Part shown: in pieces, positions 27,528-37,457 of the stretch | Layout of the letters: each line of letters opens with the position of its first letter | Numbering within the stretch: position 1 is the stretch's first letter | Source of the DNA: JAGVSR01 sp963708775 | GTDB taxonomy: Bacteria > Pseudomonadota > Alphaproteobacteria > Rhizobiales > Hyphomicrobiaceae | DNA length: 64,000 nt | Assembly (NCBI GenBank): GCA_963708775.1 | Contig: CAVPTI010000010.1 | Coordinates: 62,001-126,000, forward strand | Direction: 5' to 3' | Notes under the pieces: generated by a model | Database searches by the model: none | Told to the model about the DNA's origin: nothing | Seen by the model: the letters and a program-made list of their open reading frames with translations, nothing else | Translations under genes and position numbers: made by a program

Positions 27528-28433
27528 GTGGCGGCCCACGAGTCGTTCGTCGTGAATGCTCCCTTCGTCACGCGTTTTGCGCCCAGCCCAAACGGCGATC
27601 TCCACCTCGGCCATGCCTTGTCGGCAATCACCGGCTTCGACTTGGCCAGGCGCCACGGTGGTCGATTTATTCTGCGCATTGAAGACATCGACGTGCAGCG
27701 CACGCGCGAGGCGCACGTTGCTAACATCCTCGAAGATCTTCGCTGGCTCGGCCTGACGTGGGACGAACCCGTGGTGCGCCAGTCGACACGCTTTGACGCC
27801 TATAAAGCGGCCGCCGCCAACCTTCGCGAGCGCGGACTGCTCTATCCGTGTTTTGCGACCCGCACCGAAATCGAAAATGCCGTCGCCTTCAGCCCGACCG
27901 GCGTCGATCCGGACGGTGCGCCGCTGTATCCCGGTCTTTGCAAAGGCTTCGCTGAAGAGGAAATCGAGCGCCGCATGACCGCCGGAGAGCCGGCCTGTCT
28001 GCGCCTCGACATGGACCGGGCATTAGCCGCCGCTTCAGCCCGTCTTCGCGGCTCGCCGCTCACCTTCCATGAGTGGAACGGCGACGTCGCCGTTCCGCCG
28101 CAAGTTGTACCAGCCGACCCAGCCCGCTGGGGTGACGCGATCATCGTCCGCAAGGATACGCCGTCGAGTTATCATCTGGCCGTAGTGGTCGACGACGCCG
28201 CGCAAGGCATCACCCACGTTGTCCGCGGAAAAGACCTCTACGAGGCCACCCATGTTCACCGCCTGCTCCAGGTCCTCCTCGACCTCCCAGCACCCGTAGC
28301 CTACCACCATCACCACTTGATGCTCGACCCTGCCGGCCGCAAACTCTCAAAATCCCTTCGCAATACGAGCTTGCGCGACCTGCGTGCAGACGGTGCCTCA
28401 CCGGCGGATATTCGCAGGCTCGTGGGCCTTTGA
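27528..28433 (+). CDS. gluQ: Glutamyl-Q tRNA(Asp) synthetase
   Basis: Truncated glutamyl-tRNA synthetase that attaches Glu to queuosine in tRNA(Asp). FAPSPNGDLHLGHA contains the HIGH-like motif and KLSKSLRN the KMSKS-like motif. The 301 residues lack an anticodon-binding domain, which is diagnostic. GTG start. It fits with queG, the queuosine gene near 62 kb. Confidence 0.92.
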   Translation: MAAHESFVVNAPFVTRFAPSPNGDLHLGHALSAITGFDLARRHGGRFILRIEDIDVQRTREAHVANILEDLRWLGLTWDEPVVRQSTRFDAYKAAAANLRERGLLYPCFATRTEIENAVAFSPTGVDPDGAPLYPGLCKGFAEEEIERRMTAGEPACLRLDMDRALAAASARLRGSPLTFHEWNGDVAVPPQVVPADPARWGDAIIVRKDTPSSYHLAVVVDDAAQGITHVVRGKDLYEATHVHRLLQVLLDLPAPVAYHHHHLMLDPAGRKLSKSLRNTSLRDLRADGASPADIRRLVGL

Positions 28434-28529
28434 TCACTCTCAGGCAGAGCAGTTTTGCGATGGCCCGCCAGCAACTTACGCGGTAAGGTGGAGACCGTCT
28501 GACTGGGGATTCGGGCGTGGGGCACGGCC

Positions 28530-29231
28530 GTGAAGAAGCAGAAAAAGCCCAGATCGCAGCCACAGAAGCGGAAGGCGCGCAGCGCCCCGCTGCCGCTCGA
28601 CACCTCGCGTCGCCGCCATCCGACGGCTCAGAAAACCGCAAGCCCACCCTCCCGTAACACCGCCCGCACGTCCCAATCCTCCAACTCCCGGCCATATGGG
28701 GTCCTGACCGGCCTCGATAAGATTTGGCGCCGTCTTGCGGCTACGTCCCGCTCGGACCGCGCCGATGCTGCTATGCTGGCGCTCCCAGTCCTGCTGATCG
28801 CCATGACGATCGCCATAGGCCGCTGGACAAACGCCAGCTCGCCGTCACGCGAGTTCGCAACCACCACCTCGCATATCACGCGGGCACTCAATGGCCTTCC
28901 GCCCGTTGCAACGGCGGTCACTGCTCGGGCACCTGCTTGGCTACCAGCGAAAGAGGCGGACCTAATAGCGCCTCCCATCGGGGCTTCGCCGGCTTCTGAC
29001 CTCACGCAACTCGCCGGTGCGCAGCTGGAGCCGCAGGTACTGGAGCCGATTGATACGCCAGTCAATCTCGTCCCGGCCGCCAGCCTCACCGTCGCGCCGG
29101 ACATAGCCATGCCTAGGCCAGATCTCGAAACCGTTCGCACGGCAAACCTGGACCAGATGGTCGGCTCCCTCGCCGCCGACCCGACTATAAACTCCGCCGT
29201 TGATCCCGCACCCATTCTACCGCGATGCTGA
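28530..29231 (+). CDS. Membrane-anchored Pro/Ala-rich protein, probably the N-terminal part of the DUF1287 protein
   Basis: 233 residues with a GTG start. A basic N-terminus (about 55 residues) and one membrane helix near 80-98 (AAMLALPVLLIAMTIAIG) precede a long low-complexity Pro/Ala-rich region with no domain. It ends 7 bases into the next ORF. That ORF encodes a periplasmic-type domain without its own export signal, so the two may be one gene broken by a single missing base near 29225. Confidence 0.6.
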   Translation: MKKQKKPRSQPQKRKARSAPLPLDTSRRRHPTAQKTASPPSRNTARTSQSSNSRPYGVLTGLDKIWRRLAATSRSDRADAAMLALPVLLIAMTIAIGRWTNASSPSREFATTTSHITRALNGLPPVATAVTARAPAWLPAKEADLIAPPIGASPASDLTQLAGAQLEPQVLEPIDTPVNLVPAASLTVAPDIAMPRPDLETVRTANLDQMVGSLAADPTINSAVDPAPILPRC

Positions 29232-29977
29232 CACCGGACCGCTCAATCACCGCCCAGGATCTCCCGGGGGGCCTGGAAGCACTTGGATCTGGCCTATCTC
29301 AATGCCGCATCGAGCCCACGCCGCCCATGCCCATCACCTGGACACCTGGCGATGCTGAAAGTTTTGGCCTTGCATTAGCCGCTGCGGCCCGCAACCAGCT
29401 CAAGGATTTCGTCATCTACAATGATCGCTACACGCGCCTACGTTATCCGATGGGCGATGTTCATCCCATGTACGGGGTTTGCACCGATGTGATCATCCGC
29501 GCCTACCGGGCGTTAGGGCTGGATCTTCAGGAGTTGGTACAAAAAACCAAATCTGGTTCGGGCGATCCCAACATCGACCATCGACGCGTCGACACCCTGC
29601 GGAAATTTTTCTCCCGTTTCGGCGAAAGCCTACCAATTTCAACTTTTGCGGAGGATTATAAAGCGGGCGATATCGTAACGTATTGGCGCCCGCAAAACCG
29701 GCACTCCCGAACGCATATTGCAATCGTCTCCGATATGACCGGCCCATCCGGCCGCCCGCTTATCATTCATAACCGCGGCTGGGGTCCACAGCAGGAAGAC
29801 GGACTTTTCGTCGACGAAATCACCGGCCACTATCGCTTTTCCGGCGTCACGGGCGCGACGGGAGCCACGGGCAAGGGCAGCGCGTCTAAGCCAACGACCT
29901 TGAGCCGCACGAAAAACTCCACGCCGGTGAGCCCTGTCGTGCGCACTGGAGAATCCCCGTCCGCTCCGCGCTCATAA
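29225..29977 (+). CDS. DUF1287 domain protein
   Basis: 250 residues. The DUF1287 (NlpC/P60-like) core is clear: YNDRYTRLRYPMGDVHP, GVCTDVIIRAYRALG with the candidate catalytic Cys, NIDHRRV, YKAGDIVTYW, THIAIVSD with the His, and IIHNRGWGPQQED. The family is predicted to act on peptidoglycan in the periplasm. There is no signal peptide and no ribosome site at this ATG, which overlaps the previous ORF. A Thr/Gly-rich tail follows the domain. Confidence 0.82.
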   Translation: MLTPDRSITAQDLPGGLEALGSGLSQCRIEPTPPMPITWTPGDAESFGLALAAAARNQLKDFVIYNDRYTRLRYPMGDVHPMYGVCTDVIIRAYRALGLDLQELVQKTKSGSGDPNIDHRRVDTLRKFFSRFGESLPISTFAEDYKAGDIVTYWRPQNRHSRTHIAIVSDMTGPSGRPLIIHNRGWGPQQEDGLFVDEITGHYRFSGVTGATGATGKGSASKPTTLSRTKNSTPVSPVVRTGESPSAPRS

Positions 29978-30126
29978 TCAGCGCACGACGATCCTCTCCG
30001 AAAAAGAACCTCCATAACAACCAATTAAAGAAATTCATCTTGTGGAAAATCGCGAATAGAGCGATTTATAGGATTCTACCCATAAATATCCGGTTCGCCC
30101 AAGCCGGTTCCGATTGCATTTCCGGC

Positions 30127-30143
30127 GTTTCGCACTGCGAAAC
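30127..30143. promoter_or_regulatory. 17-base inverted repeat before the 30.2-kb gene
   Basis: GTTTCGCACTGCGAAAC: 7-bp arms and a 3-base loop, 33 bases before the next start codon and without a T tract. It could be an operator or an mRNA hairpin. It lies in an AT-richer 198-base gap that also holds AAATCG/CGATTT arms at 30047-30067. Confidence 0.45.
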
Positions 30144-30175
30144 GTCAAAACTTTCTGCGGTCAGAACAAAGCTCA

Positions 30176-30553
30176 ATGATGCGCACGTCCTTGACCTCTA
30201 AAACCTGGACAGATTCCGCCGCGAGTTTGCTTCGCGACGCGATGACCCCGTTTGCGACACGGCGCAAAATCGGTGAGGTCGCCAAGCGGCTGCCTGACCG
30301 TCGCTCCCCCATGGAGCAATGGTCGCGCGTCATCGGCGTACTGACCGATGCCCAGTCCCGGGCCCATCGGGCTCTGGACTCCCACAAGGGTGCTTCCGCT
30401 CAACTCGATGCGGCCACATACGCCCTTCAGCGCCTGCGCGAAGAGATAGCCCCCGCTTTGGTTTTCACGGGTGTACGCGCAGCGCCGCCACCGGTAACTC
30501 CCACAGCCTTCCGCCGTGAACAGTTCCGGCGCCGCGAGCCGATCGCGGCCTAA
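30176..30553 (+). CDS. Small protein of unknown function
   Basis: 125 residues, basic, with a helical central part (KIGEVAKRLPDRRSPMEQWSRVI) and a Pro/Arg-rich tail. Codon use resembles its neighbours and no other frame is a better candidate. No domain is recognised. Confidence 0.5.
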   Translation: MMRTSLTSKTWTDSAASLLRDAMTPFATRRKIGEVAKRLPDRRSPMEQWSRVIGVLTDAQSRAHRALDSHKGASAQLDAATYALQRLREEIAPALVFTGVRAAPPPVTPTAFRREQFRRREPIAA

Positions 30554-30635
30554 TCTAGATTTTTTCCTCTCTTTTTCCTCTGGCGCTCCGCGACGTCACA
30601 GGCGAAGGTGCGCCCGCGCACAGAGGCCATGAGGC

Positions 30636-31580
30636 ATGCAATCGGACGACGCCAGCGACGGCACCGGCACGGTCGAGCTTGGCCCAGGTGACACTGCGCT
30701 CCCCAGCCGCCTTGCGATCGACGTGCCGCGCCATCTCACGAGCCCCCTTGCGCCAGGTCTCTATCTCGTCTCGACGCCCATCGGGAACTTGGCCGACATC
30801 ACCCTGCGCGCGCTCACCACGCTTGCTCGCGCCGACGTCATCTATTGCGAAGACACCCGCCACAGTCGCACGCTCATCGCCCATTTCGGCATCGGCCGCC
30901 CCCTCCGCCCCTACCACGAGCACAACGCCGAGGAGCAGCGCCCGCGCATCCTCGCGGACCTCGGGCGAGGAGCCCGCATCGCGCTCATTAGCGACGCCGG
31001 CACGCCACTGGTCTCCGACCCGGGCTACAAACTTGTCCGGGATTGCATCGCAGAAGGCCACGCCGTCGTCGCGGTGCCCGGCGCCAGCGCCGTCATGGCC
31101 GCAATCTCAGTTGCGGGTCTTCCGACTGACACCTTCCTGTTCGCCGGTTTCCTGCCGCCGCGCTCCGGCGCCCGGCAGTCTCGCATCGCCGAATTGGCGG
31201 CGACCCCTGCGACTCTTGTTTTCTTTGAAGCTCCCACCCGCGTGGCTGATACGCTCGCCGATCTTTCGGCAACCCTCGGCAACAGGCCCGCGGCCGTCGC
31301 CCGCGAACTCACTAAGCTGCACGAAACCGTCGAGCGCGGCTCATTGACGGACCTCGCTGAACGCTTCACATCCGCCCCGCAGAAGGGCGAGATGGTTATC
31401 GTCGTTGGACCACCAACGTCAGAAGTTGTGACAGACGAAGGCATCGCCGCCGCTCTGACGGAGGCCCTGGCTCATATGAGCCTGCGCGATGCCGCCAAGG
31501 CTGTCGCGGACCGGCTCTCGGTGCCCAAAGCCCGCGTCTACGATCTGGGACTGAAGCTCAAATCGGACCGTTCGGCATGA
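30636..31580 (+). CDS. rsmI: 16S rRNA (cytidine-1402 2'-O)-methyltransferase
   Basis: SAM-dependent enzyme of the tetrapyrrole methylase fold. LVSTPIGNLADITLRAL, YCEDTRHSRTLIAHFGI, ISDAGTPLVSDPGYKLV and VPGASAVMAA are signatures. 314 residues, including an N-terminal extension of about 40. Its stop overlaps the yraN start by 4 bases. Confidence 0.95.
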   Translation: MQSDDASDGTGTVELGPGDTALPSRLAIDVPRHLTSPLAPGLYLVSTPIGNLADITLRALTTLARADVIYCEDTRHSRTLIAHFGIGRPLRPYHEHNAEEQRPRILADLGRGARIALISDAGTPLVSDPGYKLVRDCIAEGHAVVAVPGASAVMAAISVAGLPTDTFLFAGFLPPRSGARQSRIAELAATPATLVFFEAPTRVADTLADLSATLGNRPAAVARELTKLHETVERGSLTDLAERFTSAPQKGEMVIVVGPPTSEVVTDEGIAAALTEALAHMSLRDAAKAVADRLSVPKARVYDLGLKLKSDRSA

Positions 31581-31939
31581 CCGTTGACGAACGCCGGGCC
31601 CGCTACCGCGCCGGCTTACGTTCCGAATGGATTGCTGCTCTCGCGCTCCGCTTGCGCGGATACCGTATCTTGGAGAAGCGCTGGAAAACTTCCGCAGGTG
31701 AGATCGATCTGATCGCCATAAGGCGCAAGCGGTTGGCGTTCATAGAAGTCAAACACCGCGCTGACGTCACGGATGAGGAAGCCTACGCCGCCGTCGGACC
31801 CGCCCAACGCCAGCGCGTTCGCCGCGCTGCCGAACTCTGGGTCGCCCGCAACACGCGCTATCGGGACCGGGAGATTGGCTTTGATCTCGTCCTCGTCGCG
31901 CCGCGCCGCTGGCCGCGCGTGATTGAAAATGGCTTGTGA
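31577..31939 (+). CDS. YraN family (UPF0102) nuclease-fold protein
   Basis: 120 residues with the PD-(D/E)XK-like core GEIDLIAIRRKRLAFIEVKHR. It is coupled to rsmI by an ATGA overlap, a gene pair conserved in many bacteria. Function unknown; a Holliday-junction-type nuclease fold is predicted for the family. Confidence 0.9.
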   Translation: MTVDERRARYRAGLRSEWIAALALRLRGYRILEKRWKTSAGEIDLIAIRRKRLAFIEVKHRADVTDEEAYAAVGPAQRQRVRRAAELWVARNTRYRDREIGFDLVLVAPRRWPRVIENGL

Positions 31940-31941
31940 TG

Positions 31942-32463
31942 TTAGCGCGCGCTGATGGCCGCGCCGCCGAGCACCGTCTGCACGCGCCTGTTCTGCGACC
32001 AGCACGAAATGTCATCGCACACGGCGACCGGACGTTCCTTGCCATAGGAGATCGTACGCATCCGCGCATGCGCGACGCCCTGCTTGGCCAGATAATTCCG
32101 GACCGTTTGAGCGCGTCGAGCGCCGAGCGCCAAATTGTATTCGCGCGTGCCGCGCTCGTCCGCATGTCCTTCCACCATGATCTGGTGTTGTGGATACTGC
32201 TGCAGCCAGCGCGCCTGCTGCGCAAGCGTCTGCTCCGCCTCCGGCGTCAAATCCGAACTGTCGCTGGAGAAATAGACCATATCCCGGGCACCGGACTTGA
32301 AGTCCTCGGCTGTGCCGGGCGTGGCAGAGCCCCGCCCAAACCCGCCGCTGCCGTCGCCACCGAGCAAGCTCGCCGAGCCGCTACCGTTTGTCTTGTCGGC
32401 GCAAGCGCCGAGTAACGCCGAGGCCGCTGCAACGGCGAGAACGATGAGATAACGGCCGGTCAT
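31942..32463 (-). CDS. pal: Peptidoglycan-associated lipoprotein
   Basis: 173-residue outer-membrane lipoprotein of the Tol-Pal system. Lipobox LLGAC places the lipidated Cys at 21. A Gly/Ser linker is followed by an OmpA-like domain: VEGHADERGTREYNLALGARRA and the NRRVQ element bind diaminopimelate. GGAG is 7 bases before the ATG. The tol genes that usually accompany it are not here. Confidence 0.9.
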   Translation of the reverse strand: MTGRYLIVLAVAAASALLGACADKTNGSGSASLLGGDGSGGFGRGSATPGTAEDFKSGARDMVYFSSDSSDLTPEAEQTLAQQARWLQQYPQHQIMVEGHADERGTREYNLALGARRAQTVRNYLAKQGVAHARMRTISYGKERPVAVCDDISCWSQNRRVQTVLGGAAISAR

Positions 32464-32604
32464 AAAGAAACTCCACGCAACATGACGATGCAACAAAGCG
32501 GCCGATGTGGTTAACAAGCCGTGAACGGCGCCGTGCGCACGTTGCGTTTCCCCGCCGCACCGTTATGCCTTTGCCAGTCAAATGGGGCGGCGAGTAGGTG
32601 AGAC

Positions 32605-33558
32605 GTGGGCAAGACGCTGAAGATAGCATGTCAGATGGACCCGATTGATCGGATCGACATCCGCGGGGATTCGACGTTCGCAATACTGCTCGAAGCGCGT
32701 CATCGTGGGCACGAGATTTTCTACTACACGCCGCAAAACCTGAGCCTCCACGGCAATCGTCTACTCGCCCGCGGCTCCACCCTCGACGTGTTCGACCGTA
32801 TTGGCGACCACTATGAGCTGTCGAACCCGCGGACCGTGGATCTCCTGACCCAGGAGGTCGTCCTGCTCCGTCAAGATCCCCCCTTCGACATGGCCTACAT
32901 CACCTCGACCCACCTGCTCGAGCGCATCCATCCCGAAACGCTCGTAGTCAATGATCCGGGGCACGTCCGCAACGCCCCTGAGAAAATCTGGGTGCTCGAT
33001 TTTCTCGACCTGATGCCGCCGACGCTCGTCACGCGCTCTCTCGAAGACGTCCATGCTTTCCGCGCCGAGTACGGAGACATCATTCTGAAGCCGCTCTACG
33101 GCAACGGCGGCGCCAGCGTCTTTCGCATCAAAGCGGAAGACACCAATCTTGGCTCCCTCGTCGAACTCTTCCAGACCGTGTTCCGCGAGCCCTTCATGGT
33201 GCAGCAGTACCGGCCTGAGGTCCGCAACGGCGACAAGCGCATCATCCTCGTCGACGGCGAAGTGGCCGGCGCCATCAACCGCGTGCCGTCCACGGGCGAG
33301 ACCCGCTCCAATCTGCACGTCGGCGGCACGGCCCAGCCGACAGAACTCACCGACCGTGAGCACGAAATCTGCGCACGTCTTGGGCCGGAACTCAAAAAGC
33401 GCGGCCTGATCTTCACCGGCATCGATGTCATTGGTGACTACCTTACCGAGATCAACGTCACCTCCCCCACCGGGATCCGCCAAGTCAAAGACTTCGGCGG
33501 CAATGACATTGCGGCGATGATCTGGGACGCCATTGAGAAAAAGCGGGCGGCATACTGA
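32605..33558 (+). CDS. gshB: Glutathione synthetase
   Basis: ATP-grasp enzyme that joins gamma-glutamylcysteine and glycine. QMDPIDRIDIRGDSTF at the N-terminus, KPLYGNGGASVFR in the ATP-binding region, and the metal-binding end INVTSPTGIRQ. 317 residues with a GTG start preceded by AGGTGA. Divergent from pal. Confidence 0.95.
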   Translation: MGKTLKIACQMDPIDRIDIRGDSTFAILLEARHRGHEIFYYTPQNLSLHGNRLLARGSTLDVFDRIGDHYELSNPRTVDLLTQEVVLLRQDPPFDMAYITSTHLLERIHPETLVVNDPGHVRNAPEKIWVLDFLDLMPPTLVTRSLEDVHAFRAEYGDIILKPLYGNGGASVFRIKAEDTNLGSLVELFQTVFREPFMVQQYRPEVRNGDKRIILVDGEVAGAINRVPSTGETRSNLHVGGTAQPTELTDREHEICARLGPELKKRGLIFTGIDVIGDYLTEINVTSPTGIRQVKDFGGNDIAAMIWDAIEKKRAAY

Positions 33559-33618
33559 CCCCGCGACGGATATTCCGCACCCGGCCGTTGTCTCACTGGA
33601 TCGGCCGGGGGAATGGGC

Positions 33619-35148
33619 ATGTACAGTCAGATTGCGACGTTGGCGTTCGTGGGCGTTGAAGCCCGTGCCGTGGAAGTTCAAGTCCGCATCACGCCAGGAA
33701 ATCCTGCATTCCACATCGTCGGTCTCGCCGACAAAGCCGTCGCCGAAAGCCGCGAGCGGGTTCGCAATGCGCTCCACTCCGTCGGCCTCGGTCTGCCCTA
33801 CAAGCATCTGACGGTGAACCTCGCCCCCGCCGATCTTCCCAAGGAAGGCAGCCACTACGATCTCGCAATCGTGCTCGGCCTGCTCGTTGCCATGGGCGTC
33901 GATTTCACCGGAGGCTGTCTCAGGGTTCGCAGCGATCGGTGAACTGGCTCTCGACGGCTCCATCCGCGCGGTGCCGGGCGCACTTCCCGCTGCCATCGGC
34001 GCCAACGCCCTCGGCAAAGGCCTGATCTGCCCGGAAAGTTGCGGCCCTGAAGCCGCCTGGGCGGGGGAGAACGTCGACGTCCTCGCCGCTCCGCACCTCC
34101 TCTCGCTCGTCAATCACTTCAAGGGCCTGCAAACTCTGGCGAGACCGAAGCCGAACCTCGAACGGCCCGCAACCCAATTGCCCGACCTACGCGACGTACG
34201 CGGCCAGGAGAGCGCCAAGCGCGCGCTCGAAGTCGCCGCCGCCGGAGGCCACAACCTGCTGATGGTCGGCCCGCCAGGCTCCGGCAAATCCATGCTCGCC
34301 GCCCGCCTGCCCTCCATCCTGCCGCCGCTCACGCCGGAAGAAATGCTCGAAGTCTCGATGGTCCACTCGCTCGCCGGCGAACTCATGGGCGGCAAACTCT
34401 GCCTCGACCGCCCCTTTCGCGCGCCGCATCACTCCGCCAGCATGGCGGCCCTCGTCGGCGGCGGCACGCGTCCCAAGCCCGGCGAAGCGAGCCTCGCGCA
34501 TCTGGGCGTCCTGTTCCTGGACGAACTGCCCGAATATCAGCCCAACGTTCTCGATGCCCTCCGCCAGCCCCTCGAGACCGGCGAGATCATCGTCGCGCGC
34601 GCCAATCATCGCATCCTGTATCCGGCCCGCATCCAGCTCATCGCCGCCATGAACCCGTGCAAGTGCGGCGGCGGGCCCGGCATGACGTGCCGGCGCGGCG
34701 CGCGCTGTGCGGCCGAATACCAGTCCCGCGTCTCCGGCCCCATGATGGACCGGGTCGACCTGCACATCGAAGTCCCAGCCGTCACAGCCGCCGACCTCGT
34801 TTTGCCCCCCGCGCTTGAAGGCAGTCGGGAGGTCCGTGCACGCGTCACTGCGGCCCGCGACCGCCAACGCGCCCGCTTGGCAGCACGCGGCGTCAAAGGC
34901 GTACGCACCAATGCTGAACTGACGGGCCAGCTCCTCGACGAAATCACCGCCCCCGATCCGGAAGGTCTCACGCTCCTGCGAACGGCCGCCGAAACGATGA
35001 AGCTCTCTGCACGCGGCTTTCATCGCGTCCTGCGCGTGGCGCGCACGCTCGCTGACCTTGACGCTTCCGATGGCGTCGGCCGTCTGCACATCGCCGAAGC
35101 CCTCTCCTATCGCGGCGAAGTCCCTTCGCGACCGCCAAGCCGCCTGAA
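33619..35148 (+). CDS. comM: YifB/ComM family Mg-chelatase-like ATPase (two frameshifts)
   Basis: AAA+ helicase-like protein linked to natural transformation in other bacteria. MYSQIATLAFVGVEA opens the Lon-like N-domain, GPPGSGKSMLAARLP is Walker A, and RAPHHSASMAALVGGG and FLDELPEY follow. Frame breaks near 33905 (one extra base separates AMGV from ISPEAVSGF). A second extra base near 35113 is inferred. Without it the frame runs past a terminator to 35293 and antisense over terC. With it the protein ends SLRDRQAA at 35148, just before the terminator. The family call is firm and the end is inferred. Confidence 0.85.
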
Positions 35149-35156
35149 CAATGAAA

Positions 35157-35182
35157 AGGCGCCGGATCGCTCCGGCGCCTTC
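35157..35182 (-). terminator. Terminator between comM and terC
   Basis: 11-bp perfect stem (AAGGCGCCGGA/TCCGGCGCCTT) with a 4-base loop. On the minus strand it is followed by TT and lies 20 bases after terC; it may act on both strands. Confidence 0.8.
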
Positions 35183-35201
35183 GAAAATCAAATGCAAACC
35201 C

Positions 35202-36258
35202 TTACTCAGCCAGCGCAGGCTTTGCCTCCGGCGGATCGTTCCGCGTCTTCCACAACGACAGCGCGATGCCCCCGAGCAGGATCGAAATGGTGATCCCGAG
35301 GCTGATGGCCGGATCGATCTTGCCGATGAACTGTTGCAGGAAGATCTTACTGCCCACGTACACCAGCACGAGCGACAGCGCATACTTCAGATAGTGGAAG
35401 CGGTGGACCATTGCGGCGAGCACGAAGTAGAGCGATCGCAGACCCAAGATCGCAAAGATGTTTGACGTGTAGACGATGAACGGATCCTGCGTGATCGAGA
35501 AGATCGCGGGCACCGAGTTCGACCGCGAAGATCAGATCGGCGAACTCGATCAAAATCAGCGCCACAAACAGCGGCGTCGCGAACCGCACGATCTTGCCTG
35601 TCTTCGGGTCCGGCCCATGGACGAAGAACTTCTCACCGTCGATCTTGTCGGTGATGCGCATGTGTTTGCGCATGTACTTCAGGATCGGATTGTTCTCGAT
35701 ATCCGGCTTTTCATCGGCCATGATGAACATCTTGATGCCGGTGAACACCAGGAACGCCGAGAACAGGTACAGTATCCAATCGAATTGGTGGATCAAGGCC
35801 GCGCCGAGCCCGATCATGATGGCGCGCAGCACGATCACACCGAGAATGCCGTAGAACAGAACCCGGTGCTGATACTTCGGCGGAATGGCGAAGTACGAAA
35901 AAATCATCGCCATGACGAAGACGTTGTCGAACGCCAGCGTCTGCTCGACGACCCACCCTGTCAGATAGAGTTCCCAAGCCGTCCAGGCACGCGCGCTATC
36001 GCTCGCCGCGTTGAGGATATCGTCGTCAAGCGACGTGGCGAAGCCATTGTAATACAGCCACCAGACCACTGCGGAGAACGATACTCCGAGCGTCATGCAC
36101 GCACCGGCCAGAACCGTGCTTTCTTTCAACGTCGGCTCATGCGCCTCGCCGTGCAACAGACCGAGGTCGATCGCCAGAATGACAATGACGGTTGCAAGAA
36201 AGGCAAGCCAAACCCAGATAGGCATTCCCATGAAGAGGGTGCCAAAAAATTCAACCAC
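35202..36258 (-). CDS. TerC family membrane protein (frameshifted)
   Basis: Nine-helix inner-membrane protein of the TerC/Alx family, linked to metal (Mn) export. GWVVEQTLAFDNVFVMAMIF and FADLIFAV, then DSVPAIFSITQDPFIVYTSN, carry the conserved intramembrane acidic residues. One extra base near 35518, in the dinucleotide AA of the coding strand, splits FAV-D from SVPAIF; removing it restores the canonical motif. Total about 352 codons, the usual size. Confidence 0.88.
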
Positions 36259-36471
36259 GACTTACCGCTCCGCCAAAACGTGATGACCTGATGGGGGCGA
36301 CGTGGGAACCCGCTCGCGGCTCTTCAAGGCCAGTATTGCGGAAAACAATAGATCGGACGGCGATGCAGGCACCCGCAGCGTCACATGGTGCGAAAAGCAC
36401 ACAAAGATGCGGAGAAAGACCGCGCGCAAGTCACGCAGCGAGGTTCTAGGAGCCGAACTTCAGCGAACCGT

Positions 36472-37280
36472 TCAGCGGTCGATGGTGAAGCGATAGGTCA
36501 GGCCAAGACCACCAAAAAACTGGTTCTCGGTCTCGACGATCGGGCTGTCGGCTGCATCGCCGAGCAACCGTGAATACTGGCCCGTGAGCTTCAGGCTCCA
36601 CACGTCGGTCAAAGGTACGTCCGCGTTGAGCCCGATGTATACGTCCTTGATCCTCTGCTTCCGCGTCATAAACATCCAGCAGGCCAGAGCTGGCGTGCCT
36701 GCGCCGCATTCACGGAGAAAAATGCGTCCATGTAATCGTCGTCCGCCCAGGTCGCACCAACGATGCCCGTCATCCGGACGTTGCCCCAGTTCAACGGCGC
36801 TTCCGCTCCGAACCGCAGCAAGCCTCCAGTGTCGTCTCCGGTCACCTGATTGCTGTATGACAGGAACGGCTTGAACAGACCGAACTGGTAGGCTGCATAG
36901 CCGCCGAGCACGATGCCGCCGTCGACATCGCCGAGACCGTTCAATCGATCCGCATCATCCTCGTCACGATCGAACCGCCATCCCGTCAGGGGACCGGCTT
37001 CAAATCCGTTCCAGTTGATCACGCGGAAGCGAAGGTCTTCCGGCCCGCGGAACTGAATGAAACCCTGCTCGCCCGATCCAGCAGGCGCCACCAGCGGCAC
37101 CCCGAACACATCGTATTCTTTGGAGCCTTCGTACTTCGGCGTCACCAACACCATGCCGCCTGCCTGCAGATCCAGCGGTCCGCTTCCGAACAGGTCGGTT
37201 GCGCCAGCAGGAGATGCAGCCACCAAGCCGAGAGAGCCGGCGATTGCGAGGCACGAGATCGAAAGCTTCATGAGGGGCAT
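36472..37280 (-). CDS. MipA/OmpV family outer-membrane protein (two frameshifts)
   Basis: A signal peptide (ISCLAIAGSLGLVAASPAGA) precedes a beta-barrel of about 245 residues. VTPKYEGSKEYDVFGVP at the start and the ending NQFFGGLGLTYRFT, with a terminal aromatic, fit the MipA family. Three frames carry consecutive parts: FFSVNAAQA, then ASSGLLDVYDAEA, then IKDVYIGLNADVPLT. The joins are near 36697 and 36660, each removable as one extra base. Confidence 0.82.
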
Positions 37281-37457
37281 AATCCAGATTCTGTCGCACG
37301 ACGTCCGCGCGAAAAAGCACGCGCAATCCGAGTTCGTCTGACGTTAACCCGAGATGGTTGACGCTGGTTTACTTTTTCAGCTCCGTTCCACCGGCTATTC
37401 GATGGCTGTGGCCGACATGTAACACTCGATCGCACGAGCGCCTGTCGAGCGAGCGGG

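Noticed and set aside
32761..34113. A 450-codon minus-strand open frame over gshB and comM
   Set aside because: Antisense shadow of two recognised genes; no motif and no ribosome site.
34187..35383. A 398-codon minus-strand open frame opposite comM
   Set aside because: Shadow of comM that also crosses the comM/terC terminator.
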